NCBI GenBank assembly: GCA_949289565.1
Contig: CASEOO010000028.1
Location: 62,001 to 126,000, forward strand
DNA: 64,000 bases
Reading direction: 5' to 3'
DNA from: an uncultured Bacteroidales bacterium
GTDB taxonomy: Bacteria; Bacteroidota; Bacteroidia; Bacteroidales; UBA932
Shown one piece after another: positions 19,121-26,347 of the stretch. A program made the translations under genes and the position numbers. The notes below the pieces were generated by a model. It worked only from the letters and a program-made list of their open reading frames with translations, ran no database searches and was not told the DNA's origin. The first letter of the stretch is position 1; each line of letters starts with the position of its first letter.

Positions 19121-20320
19121 ATGAAAACAGTTAAATTTTTCGCAGCGGCAGCCGCTGCAATGGGCATGGTGGCAGGTTTCTCATCATGCGAGAAGGAAGG
19201 AACTGATGGCAACAACGGCGAGGCAGTGGTTCTCGAAGGCGGAGAAATCAGCGGACGTTATTCAAACGACCTCACTCTTAAAAAAGGTGAATATACTCTG
19301 ACCGGCAGCCTCCAGATGGAAGCTCCTGCGACACTCACTATCGAGGCAGGAACGACTGTCACTTCAGCCGCTGCAGGAAACAACATCATCTACATCCTTA
19401 TCGAGCAGGGTGCGAAGATCATTGCCGAAGGTACCGAGTCAGAGCCGATCACGCTGACGGCAGAAGAGAAGAAAGCAGGCGCGTGGGGCGGACTTCATAT
19501 CTGCGGATATGCGCATACCAACGCTTCAGGCGAGACTACTTCTGAAATCGGAGGCGCCCTTTATGGCGGAAGCAATGATTCTGACAATTCCGGAAGCCTC
19601 AAGTATGTGCGCATACAGTATTCAGGTCTTGCCCTGGATTCAGAGCACGAGGCCAACGGTCTGTCGCTTTACGGCGTAGGAAACGGCACCAAGATATCTT
19701 ATGTCCAGGTTCTCGACGGTTCCGATGACGGTATCGAGTTCTTCGGCGGCTCTGCCAATATCGACCACTGCATCGTGGAGAACTGCACCGACGATTCATT
19801 CGACTGGACAGAAGGCTGGAACGGCACCGCAGAGTATATCGTGGCTTACCAGTCTGTGGCAGAGTGCGACTGCCTGATGGAGTGCGACAACAACGGCGAC
19901 AACAATGAAGCTTCCCCGGTAGCTCACCCTACTGTCCGTTACGCTACATTCGTGGGCAACAACAGCGCTGACAATGCCAGAGGCCTCCGTTTCCGTGAAG
20001 GGACTTACGTAAATCTCGAATATGCTCTTGTGACAGGCAAGCCGAAGCCGATCACACTTGAGACCACCTATACAGACGCTTCGTTTGCTGACGGTACATC
20101 GTCAATCAAAAACACTTGCATTTCGGGCAAACTCGTGAATGAAGTGGTGGATGACCAGGATAAGAATGTCGGCACATATTTCAACGATGATTTCGTATAT
20201 GACGGCAATACCGCCGATTATGATTTCTCAGGTGTCTTTACAGACAATTTCATCGGCAAAGTCGGCCAGAGCGGAGCAGTATCTGCTGATGACAACTGGA
20301 CGGCCGGCTGGACTCTGTAA
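19121..20320 (+). CDS. Right-handed beta-helix surface lipoprotein
   Basis: 399 residues if read from the ATG at 19121 (MKTVKFFAAAAAAMGMV), which gives a clean lipoprotein signal with lipobox FSSC at residue 23; ATGs at 19088 and further upstream are in frame but would bury the signal. Charged residues after the Cys favour surface export. The body is a solenoid of beta-helix rungs with alternating short strands: LTIEAGTTV, SLKYVRIQYSG, ISYVQVLDGSDDGIEFFGG, IDHCIVENC. It lies 59 bases after the TonB-dependent receptor, probably in one transcript ended by the hairpin at 20350, and may capture the receptor's ligand. No enzyme motif was recognised. Confidence 0.78.
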   Translation: MKTVKFFAAAAAAMGMVAGFSSCEKEGTDGNNGEAVVLEGGEISGRYSNDLTLKKGEYTLTGSLQMEAPATLTIEAGTTVTSAAAGNNIIYILIEQGAKIIAEGTESEPITLTAEEKKAGAWGGLHICGYAHTNASGETTSEIGGALYGGSNDSDNSGSLKYVRIQYSGLALDSEHEANGLSLYGVGNGTKISYVQVLDGSDDGIEFFGGSANIDHCIVENCTDDSFDWTEGWNGTAEYIVAYQSVAECDCLMECDNNGDNNEASPVAHPTVRYATFVGNNSADNARGLRFREGTYVNLEYALVTGKPKPITLETTYTDASFADGTSSIKNTCISGKLVNEVVDDQDKNVGTYFNDDFVYDGNTADYDFSGVFTDNFIGKVGQSGAVSADDNWTAGWTL

Positions 20321-20349
20321 ACAGCCGAGTCCGGACTGATTTTAGTTTA

Positions 20350-20380
20350 GTTCAGGCGAATTTCGCCTGAACATTTTCTT
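20350..20380 (+). terminator. Rho-independent terminator after the receptor/lipoprotein pair
   Basis: An 11-bp perfect stem (GTTCAGGCGAA paired with TTCGCCTGAAC, 20350-20372) is followed by ATTTTCTT. It closes the plus-strand transcript of the TonB-dependent receptor and the beta-helix lipoprotein. Confidence 0.8.
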
Positions 20381-20401
20381 TATGAACTTGCCCCTTCATC
20401 T

Positions 20402-20432
20402 TTGCCGTGGATTTGCAATCCGCGGCAATTTT
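20402..20432 (+). terminator. Second stem-loop with T tract
   Basis: A 12-bp stem with one G-T pair (TTGCCGTGGATT at 20402-20413, AATCCGCGGCAA at 20417-20428) around a TGC loop, then TTTT. It may be a backup terminator, or the terminator of the lost upstream part of the restriction locus. It overlaps a promoter-like element. Confidence 0.6.
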
Positions 20433-20442
20433 GTTATCTTTG
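20412..20442 (+). promoter_or_regulatory. Promoter-like TTTG/TATCTTTG pair
   Basis: TTTG at 20412-20415 and TATCTTTG at 20435-20442 fit the Bacteroidota -33/-7 consensus with 19 bases between. It would transcribe the hsdM remnant and the intact rhuM gene. Confidence 0.5.
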
Positions 20443-20513
20443 TTTGATCCCCAGTTTGTAACAGGGATGAAAGAGATTGACTGAAACTCGATACGCTGAT
20501 TCGTATCACATAG

Positions 20514-20822
20514 TTGCTGAAAGTGGATATTAAGGAATTGATAAAAAATAATATATGGCAAGAGAACAAACTTTCAGATTCTAATATCACACGGATTCTC
20601 GAAGCATTTGTTGCACGTAAGGATGATGTGCATTTTGCCCGTCTGGTAGAAAACGGCAAGATTGCCGAGAATGATTACAACATCTCGGTTTCGTCATACG
20701 TCGAACAGCCCGATACACGCGAGAAGGTGGATATAGAGGCGCTGAACCGGCGTATTGCCGAAATTGTCGCACGTCAAAACGTGCTGCGTACGGCGATTGA
20801 TGCGATTATAGCCTCATTATAA
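20514..20822 (+). pseudogene. hsdM: C-terminal remnant of a type I DNA methyltransferase (HsdM)
   Basis: About 100 residues are left, beginning right after an in-frame stop at 20511. ENKLSDSNITRILEAF, then HFARLVENGKIAENDYNISVSSYVE and a final coiled stretch (ALNRRIAEIVARQNVLR) match the extreme C-terminus of HsdM N6-adenine methylases. The catalytic part with the NPPF motif is missing altogether. An hsdS fragment and an intact rhuM follow, so this is the wreck of a type I restriction-modification operon. A TTG could start translation of the stub, but no activity is expected. Confidence 0.75.
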
Positions 20823-20879
20823 AAAAGTAGAATAGCAACTATCCGGAATATCCCGGATAGTCCCGAACGAATGATTGCG

Positions 20880-21896
20880 ATGGAAAAGATCGAAAATAAC
20901 GATTTTATCATTTACCAGACGGAAGACGGTATCACCCAAATTGAGGTTCGTTTGGAGAATGAGAACCTGTGGTTGACGCAGCGGCAGATGGCAGAACTGT
21001 ATCAGACTTCACGAACGAATGTAGTAGAGCATATAAAGCATATCTACGAAGAACAGGAGTTAGATGAAATTTCAACTTGTCGGAATTTCCGACAGGTTCG
21101 CATAGAGGGCAGCCGACAAGTCGAGCGCGAAATCCCATTTTATAATCTTGATATGATCATATCGCTGGGGTACAGGATAAAATCCCGTATTGCCACGAAT
21201 TTCCGTCGCTGGGCGACCGAGCGGTTGAAAGAGTATATGATCAAAGGCTTCACGATGGACGATGAGCGCTTGAAACAGATGGGCGGAGGCGGATACTGGC
21301 GCGAACTGCTCGATCGCATCCGCGATATCCGTTCGTCGGAGAAGGTTATGTATCGGCAGGTGCTGGATCTGTATGCTACGAGTGTCGATTACGATCCGAA
21401 GGCGGAACAATCTATCAAGTTTTTCAAGATTGTGCAGAACAAACTCCACTATGCTGCTCACGGACATACGGCCGCTGAGGTTATTTACGAACGGGCTGAT
21501 GCAGACAAACCGTTTATGGGATTGACGACTTTTCCCGGTGAACAACCATCCAAAACGGATGTTACGATTGCCAAAAATTATTTGAACGAGAAGGAGCTGA
21601 AGGTGTTGAATAATCTTGTATCGGGATATTTCGATTTCGCCGAGATACAGGCAATCAGGCGTAAACCGATGTATATGTCTGATTACATCAAGCAATTGGA
21701 TACTATTTTGGCATCGACCGGCGAAAAGCTGTTGTCCGGTGCAGGGCGCATATCCCATAAACAAGCCGAAGAGAAAGCTATTGCCGAATACCGGAAATAT
21801 CAGGTAAAAACGCTTTCTCCCGTGGAGCAGGCCTATATGGATTCTATTAAAACCTTGACTGCCAAAATATCGAAGGAGAAAGGAGGTGAGCAATGA
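20880..21896 (+). CDS. rhuM: RhuM family protein
   Basis: 338 residues from the ATG at 20880 (MEKIENNDFIIYQT); an ATG at 20871 adds three residues. The N-terminal part has the KilA/Bro-like DNA-binding layout of RhuM proteins: ENLWLTQRQMAELYQTSR near 30-48, then NFRQVR and YNLDMIISLGYRIKS near 85-105. The C-terminal part has GLTTFPGEQPSKTDV and a helical end. RhuM proteins are often found inserted between hsdM and hsdS of type I restriction loci, which is exactly this position. Their role is unknown. The gene is full length although its neighbours are broken; its stop overlaps the ATG of the hsdS fragment. Confidence 0.85.
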   Translation: MEKIENNDFIIYQTEDGITQIEVRLENENLWLTQRQMAELYQTSRTNVVEHIKHIYEEQELDEISTCRNFRQVRIEGSRQVEREIPFYNLDMIISLGYRIKSRIATNFRRWATERLKEYMIKGFTMDDERLKQMGGGGYWRELLDRIRDIRSSEKVMYRQVLDLYATSVDYDPKAEQSIKFFKIVQNKLHYAAHGHTAAEVIYERADADKPFMGLTTFPGEQPSKTDVTIAKNYLNEKELKVLNNLVSGYFDFAEIQAIRRKPMYMSDYIKQLDTILASTGEKLLSGAGRISHKQAEEKAIAEYRKYQVKTLSPVEQAYMDSIKTLTAKISKEKGGEQ

Positions 21897-22045
21897 GCCG
21901 TATCGAGGAGATGATCCGGGAGTTGTGTCCGGAAGGAGTGGAATATAAAGAACTGAAAAATGCAACTACAATTACGAGAGGTGTACGCGTTGTTAAAAGT
22001 CAATTGCACTCGATAGGAAGTTATCCTGTTTATCAAAAGTGTTGA
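21893..22045 (+). pseudogene. hsdS: N-terminal fragment of a type I specificity subunit (HsdS)
   Basis: ATG at 21893 overlaps the rhuM stop (ATGA). Fifty residues remain, with MSRIEEMIRELCPEGVEYKE and then ATTITRGVRVV and GSYPVYQ, the usual opening of the first target-recognition domain of HsdS. The frame stops at 22043-22045, about one tenth of the normal length. The break point coincides with the start of a different restriction-gene fragment, which suggests a deletion joining two genes. Confidence 0.75.
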
Positions 22046-22109
22046 CTTACGCAACAAAAAGGAGCTGATAGAACGCTTAAGTTTATGGACAAATTACAAT
22101 AAACAATGA
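22041..22109 (+). pseudogene. Probable C-terminal stub of a type I restriction subunit (HsdR)
   Basis: In a different frame from the hsdS piece, the codons at 22041-22109 read VDLRNKKELIERL and then a short tail to TGA. LRxKKxLIE is a recurrent motif near the C-terminus of HsdR proteins. The most economical reading is a deletion that removed most of hsdS and hsdR. The stretch is short, so the assignment is tentative. Confidence 0.4.
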
Positions 22110-22133
22110 TTTTTTCAGATTTTATCGATAGCC

Positions 22134-23171
22134 ATGGAATTCATTTTCGTGCTGACAGTGCTGGGTTTTGTGAGCCTGGCGACAGTCTTGTTGCTGCTGA
22201 TAGTTGCAGGCGTGGCCTCGGCGTTCGGCATATCTTTCGGGACAGTTTTCCTGAACGGTCTGTGGGCGCTCGCGATACCTCCGGCCGCGGTATTGTACGG
22301 CTGGCTGATAGGGAGAAACCAGGTGGCAGTGAATCATGTCGAGATAGTGTCTGAGCATGTTCCTGCATCCTTTGACGGCTGCAGGATAGTGCATATATCG
22401 GACATGCATCTGCGCTCGTTCAAGTCGAGAGGAAAGGCTCTGGAAAAAATAGTAGACAGGATAAATGCGGAAAATCCGGATCTGATAGCCTTTACCGGCG
22501 ACCTGGTGACCACACATCCGATAGAGATATTGCCTCATGCGGATGTGCTGGGAAAGCTTCGGGCGAAAGAAGGGGTCGTCTCTGTCATGGGAAACCATGA
22601 CTATTGTCCCTATAACGACTGGTCTTCCGAACAGGAAATGCTTGAGGCAGTGGATACTGTCAGGGCCTGGGAGCGGCGTCTTGGCTGGAAACTGCTGGAT
22701 GACACCCATATCGACATTGCCCGTCAGGGCACCGGAAAGACAGACACCATTTCCGTGATAGGGGTGGAGAATATTTCGGCGATGCGGCAGTTCGCGACTC
22801 ACGGCGATTTGCAGAAGGCGATGGAGGGGGCCGGCGGGGATTTCAAGATTCTGCTCTCGCATGACCCGACCCACTGGCGGGCGGAAGTGCTGGGAAAAAC
22901 CGACATCGGCCTGACGCTTTCAGGGCATACCCACAATGCACAGTGCCGTTTTTTCGGTTTAGAGCCGAGCCGGCTTGTATTCAGGGAGAACAGCGGCCTG
23001 TACGGCGAGAAGACGGTATACGGACGCCAATACCTTTATGTGAATGACGGCCTTGGGGAGACAATGTTTCCCGCCAGGATCGGTGTCCCTTCCGAGATCA
23101 CTGTCATCACTCTGTCATCTCGGAAGGGACTTGCATGGCGTATCATTCCAGGGGCATGCCGAAGGTTTTAA
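22134..23171 (+). CDS. Membrane-anchored metallophosphoesterase (YaeI/LpxG-like)
   Basis: 345 residues. Two N-terminal membrane helices (about 3-30 and 38-58) precede a calcineurin-like phosphoesterase domain: ISDMHLRSF near 85, FTGDLVTTHP near 122, VMGNHDYCPY near 155, LLSHDPTHW near 243 and LSGHTHNAQC near 263, together giving the full dinuclear metal site. Such enzymes split phosphodiesters or pyrophosphates; in some bacteria relatives hydrolyse UDP-diacylglucosamine. The active site would lie on the cytosolic or periplasmic face; topology is not settled. The last 20 or so residues after ITVITL come from an inverted-repeat element and appear to be a late extension. Confidence 0.82.
   Translation: MEFIFVLTVLGFVSLATVLLLLIVAGVASAFGISFGTVFLNGLWALAIPPAAVLYGWLIGRNQVAVNHVEIVSEHVPASFDGCRIVHISDMHLRSFKSRGKALEKIVDRINAENPDLIAFTGDLVTTHPIEILPHADVLGKLRAKEGVVSVMGNHDYCPYNDWSSEQEMLEAVDTVRAWERRLGWKLLDDTHIDIARQGTGKTDTISVIGVENISAMRQFATHGDLQKAMEGAGGDFKILLSHDPTHWRAEVLGKTDIGLTLSGHTHNAQCRFFGLEPSRLVFRENSGLYGEKTVYGRQYLYVNDGLGETMFPARIGVPSEITVITLSSRKGLAWRIIPGACRRF
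23085..23130. repeat. REP-like inverted repeat inside the 3' end of the phosphoesterase gene
   Basis: Perfect 14-bp arms (GTCCCTTCCGAGAT at 23085-23098, ATCTCGGAAGGGAC at 23117-23130) enclose an 18-bp loop. The element lies where related phosphoesterases usually end, so the protein reads on through it for about 20 residues of non-family sequence. It resembles a REP unit inserted at the gene end. Confidence 0.6.
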
Positions 23172-23210
23172 ATTTTTGATAAAAAGTTTCCGATGCAGCA
23201 AAACTATTTT

Positions 23211-23218
23211 TAATTTTG
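23211..23218 (+). promoter_or_regulatory. TAATTTTG -7 box for the DUF362 gene
   Basis: TAATTTTG fits TAnnTTTG and lies 33 bases before the ATG at 23252. An ORF start placed at 23216 (TTG) would lie inside this box, which is a reason to prefer the ATG. No convincing -33 TTTG is seen. Confidence 0.5.
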
Positions 23219-23251
23219 CAATCTGTCAACAATTTTCAAAAGGATCTGGAT

Positions 23252-24394
23252 ATGACTGAATCACAGAAGATTTCAAAAGTATTTTATACTGATTTCCGTT
23301 GCAAGCCGGATGAAGGGCCTGCATTCAAGCTTAAACGGCTGATCAAGGCTGCAGGAATCGGGCAGATGGAACTGGACGGAAAGTTCGTGGCTATCAAGAT
23401 GCATTTCGGAGAGCTGGGAAACATGACCTTCCTTCGTCCGAATTATGCAAAGGCTGTGGCTGACGTGGTGAAGGAACTGGGCGGAAAGCCTTTTCTGACT
23501 GATTGCAATACACTATATCCCGGAAGCAGGAAAAATGCCCTGGAGCATCTTTACTGTGCATGGGAGAACGGATTCACACCGCTGAGCGCCGGCTGTCCTG
23601 TCATCATCGCTGACGGCTTGAAGGGTACTGATGACATCGAGGTGCCTGTCGCAGGCGGCGAGTACGTGAAGAACGCGAAGATCGGACGTGCGGTCATGGA
23701 TGCGGACGTATTCATTTCCTTGACGCATTTCAAGGGCCATGAAATGACCGGTTTCGGCGGCGCCATCAAGAATATAGGCATGGGCTGCGGCTCACGTGCC
23801 GGAAAGAAGGAGCAGCACTGCAACGGCAAGCCTGTCATTGACGAGGAGAAATGCCGCGGATGCCGGCAATGCATGAAGGAATGCGCTAATGACGGCCTTC
23901 ATTTCGATGCTGAGCGCAGGAAGATGACAGTAGTCCAGGAGAACTGCGTCGGATGCGGACGCTGCATCGGCGCATGCAACTTCGACGCCATCGACTTCGC
24001 CCAGGATGCCGCTGTCAAGGAACTGAATTGCCGTATGGCTGAATATACGAAAGCGGTGGTGGACGGCCGTCCGAATTTCCATATTTCCCTGATATGCGAT
24101 GTGTCTCCGACCTGCGACTGCCATTCCGGAAATGACACGCCAATCATCCCCGATGTGGGTATGTTTGCATCTTTCGACCCTCTGGCTCTCGACCAGGCTT
24201 GCGTGGATGCCTGCCTGAAACAGACCCCGCTCCCTGGAAGCCAGCTTACAGACGAGATGTCGAAGCCGGATTTCCACGATCATCACGACCATTTCGACAA
24301 CACTAACCCGAACACCGAGTACAAGACCTGTCTTGCGCATGCAGAAAAGATAGGTCTGGGCTCACGCAAGTACGAGCTTGTACGGGTGAAATAG
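23252..24394 (+). CDS. DUF362 domain protein with two 4Fe-4S clusters
   Basis: 380 residues. The N-terminal 190 residues form the DUF362 domain (ISLTHFKGHEMTGFGGAIKN near 155-175). It is followed by a ferredoxin insert with two C-x2-C-x2-C-x3-C motifs at Cys201-211 and Cys232-242, each expected to carry a [4Fe-4S] cluster. A later CDVSPTCDCH segment near 285 adds further Cys/His residues. DUF362-ferredoxin proteins are widespread in anaerobes as presumed electron-transfer proteins; their substrates are unknown. No signal peptide, so cytosolic. It is followed by a hairpin and a cupin gene. Confidence 0.85.
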   Translation: MTESQKISKVFYTDFRCKPDEGPAFKLKRLIKAAGIGQMELDGKFVAIKMHFGELGNMTFLRPNYAKAVADVVKELGGKPFLTDCNTLYPGSRKNALEHLYCAWENGFTPLSAGCPVIIADGLKGTDDIEVPVAGGEYVKNAKIGRAVMDADVFISLTHFKGHEMTGFGGAIKNIGMGCGSRAGKKEQHCNGKPVIDEEKCRGCRQCMKECANDGLHFDAERRKMTVVQENCVGCGRCIGACNFDAIDFAQDAAVKELNCRMAEYTKAVVDGRPNFHISLICDVSPTCDCHSGNDTPIIPDVGMFASFDPLALDQACVDACLKQTPLPGSQLTDEMSKPDFHDHHDHFDNTNPNTEYKTCLAHAEKIGLGSRKYELVRVK

Positions 24395-24421
24395 TTTTCC
24401 ATGGTGCCGAGCAGTCATGAT

Positions 24422-24466
24422 TCAGCCCTGCTGTGATTCCGGTTTGTAGACAGTCTGCAGGGCTGA
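24422..24466 (+). other. Intercistronic inverted repeat before the cupin gene
   Basis: Perfect 10-bp arms (TCAGCCCTGC at 24422-24431, GCAGGGCTGA at 24457-24466) with a 25-base loop. It ends just before the cupin start codons. There is no T tract, so an attenuator, transcript-stabilising hairpin or operator is more likely than a terminator. Confidence 0.45.
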
Positions 24467-24476
24467 TGTGAAAACA

Positions 24477-24821
24477 ATGATGAAAACAAGAAGCGAAACA
24501 TTTCAGTTCGGGGAGAGCCTCGAATGGCACGATGCAGGCAAGAGCTGCAGAAGACAGATCATGGGATATGACGGCCAGCTGATGGTGGTCAAGGTGCATT
24601 TTGAAAAAGGCGCTGTGGGCCAGCGGCATTCTCACTATCACAGCCAGGCATCATATGTGGTATCAGGAAAATTCGAAGTGGATATCGATGGGCAGAAGTC
24701 CGTGGTCGGCCCAGGTGACGGCTATTATGTGGAGCCTGACCAGATGCACGGATGCACCTGCCTGGAAGAAGGCATCCTTCTCGATGTCTTTTCACCGCAA
24801 AGGGCGGATTTCCTGAAATAG
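24477..24821 (+). CDS. Small cupin protein (KdgF-like)
   Basis: About 114 residues; ATGs at 24477 and 24480 and a GTG at 24468 are all possible starts. It is a single beta-barrel cupin with motif 1 GQRHSHYHSQASYVVSGKFE (His residues near 44-48 plus Glu) and motif 2 GDGYYVEPDQMHGC, giving the three-His/one-Glu metal site. Proteins of this size resemble KdgF, which linearises unsaturated uronates in pectin and alginate breakdown, but many cupins share the layout. It is not close to the glycan locus 17 kb away, so that link is only a possibility. Cytosolic. Confidence 0.75.
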   Translation: MMKTRSETFQFGESLEWHDAGKSCRRQIMGYDGQLMVVKVHFEKGAVGQRHSHYHSQASYVVSGKFEVDIDGQKSVVGPGDGYYVEPDQMHGCTCLEEGILLDVFSPQRADFLK

Positions 24822-24825
24822 GATT

Positions 24826-26052
24826 CTAGTTGCCAGGCCGTATGTCTGGCAGAAATACAGCCACGATCCCGAGCAGCGGCAGGAGTGTGCTGATGTGGAA
24901 GATGTATTCTATGCTGGTCTCGTCGGCAAGCCATCCGAAGAAAGCGGACCCTATGCCTCCCAGTCCAAACATCAGCCCGAAGAACATTCCAGAAATCATC
25001 CCGAGCTTGTCCGGCATCAGGTCCGTGGCGTACACCAATATCGCCGAAAATGCGGATGCTATCACCAGTCCGCTCATCACGGCGGCGAAGATGGTCCAGC
25101 CCAGATTCAGATATGGCATGGCCAATGTGAACGGTGCCGCCCCGAGAATTGAGAACAGGATCACATATTTGCGCCCGTAACGGTCTCCGAGGAAGCCTCC
25201 GGCCAGGGTGCCGATCGCGAATGCCGCCAGATATGCGAACAGGCATAGCTGGGAATGCTGGATGGAAACTCCGAATTTCTCTATGAGATAGAATGTGAAA
25301 TAGCTCGTCATGCAGGCGTTGAAGAAATACTTCGAGAAGAGCATCAGCACCAGGATGGCCAGGGCGATGTGTACTGTCTTCCGTGGCAGCCCCGGTGATA
25401 AGACACGGACCTCTTCCCTGCTTTCCTTTTTATGTGCCAGCAGCAGGCTGTACCATGCGCCGATTCTTACCAGGATTATGGATGCGAGCATGGCGGCCAG
25501 CGCCATCCAGCCCACGGCATGCTGACCGTGCGGCAGAACTATGAGTGCCGCCAGCAGAGGTCCTATTGCGCTTCCGCCGTTCCCTCCTACCTGGAATATC
25601 GACTGGGCCAGGCTCTTTTTCCCTCCTGAAGCCATCTGGACTACCCGTGATGCTTCCGGGTGGAAGACAGCCGAGCCGCATCCTATGACCGAAACCGCCA
25701 GCAGTATTGACGCGAACCCCGGCGCATAAGCCAGAATCAGAAGTCCGGCCAGAGTGAAACACATCCCCGCAGCCAGAGAATACGGCCTTGGATGCTTGTC
25801 CGCATACAGGCCAACAAACGGCTGGAACACTGATGACACCATCTGGTACACCAGAGTGATGATGCCGATCTGGATGAAACTGAATCCAAAACTTTCTTTC
25901 ATCAACGGATACATCGCCGGCACCACTGACTGTATCATGTCGTTCAGCATGTGGCAAAATCCCATTGTGAACAGCACCGCGAATGCCGTCCCGTCCTTTA
26001 TGCGCGGACGCCCTTTTATCTTTTCCGCTAAATTCATCTTCCCTCTTTTCAT
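24826..26052 (-). CDS. MFS transporter, fosmidomycin-resistance (Fsr) type
   Basis: 408 residues (an internal Met at residue 6 is an alternative start). Twelve predicted membrane helices. FCHMLNDMIQSVVPAMYPL near 32-50, GLYADKHPRP near 82 and GCGSAVFHPEASR near 125 are typical of the Fsr family of drug/metabolite exporters. It stands alone on the minus strand, convergent with the cupin gene (four bases between the stops), with its own -7 box upstream at 26134-26141. The substrate is not predictable; fosmidomycin resistance is the family archetype only. Confidence 0.85.
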   Translation of the reverse strand: MKRGKMNLAEKIKGRPRIKDGTAFAVLFTMGFCHMLNDMIQSVVPAMYPLMKESFGFSFIQIGIITLVYQMVSSVFQPFVGLYADKHPRPYSLAAGMCFTLAGLLILAYAPGFASILLAVSVIGCGSAVFHPEASRVVQMASGGKKSLAQSIFQVGGNGGSAIGPLLAALIVLPHGQHAVGWMALAAMLASIILVRIGAWYSLLLAHKKESREEVRVLSPGLPRKTVHIALAILVLMLFSKYFFNACMTSYFTFYLIEKFGVSIQHSQLCLFAYLAAFAIGTLAGGFLGDRYGRKYVILFSILGAAPFTLAMPYLNLGWTIFAAVMSGLVIASAFSAILVYATDLMPDKLGMISGMFFGLMFGLGGIGSAFFGWLADETSIEYIFHISTLLPLLGIVAVFLPDIRPGN

Positions 26053-26133
26053 TTTTCAGGTGGCCTTCCGGCCAATATTTTCGTCCAGCTTCCTCATGAT
26101 ACCTGCGATGACTCGTTGTCAGTTTTCCGGTCG

Positions 26134-26141
26134 CAAAAATA
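26134..26141 (-). promoter_or_regulatory. -7 box for the Fsr-type transporter gene
   Basis: The minus strand reads TATTTTTG (plus CAAAAATA), matching TAnnTTTG, 82 bases upstream of the start. Confidence 0.45.
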
Positions 26142-26322
26142 CTCTTTTTTCGTGACACTATCGCTCAGGACTTTCTGTTGATGCGGTACTATCTGCGTCA
26201 CTTTGGCCTCAAAACGATGCAGATGGAAAGATGGCGCAAGGGAGGGCAGGATAAGAATAGGTTATGATTCGGGCTTGGAAAAATCGCAATAAATGGCGAT
26301 TGTCGCGTGATGACATCTGCGG

Positions 26323-26330
26323 TACTTTTG
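26323..26330 (+). promoter_or_regulatory. -7 box for the porin-imelysin operon
   Basis: TACTTTTG fits TAnnTTTG and ends 17 bases before the ATG at 26348. A TTG at 26300-26302, 20 bases upstream, could serve as the -33 element. The rest of the 295-base gap back to the transporter gene shows no gene-like frame. Confidence 0.55.
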
Positions 26331-26347
26331 CATCCGGAAAATGAAAA

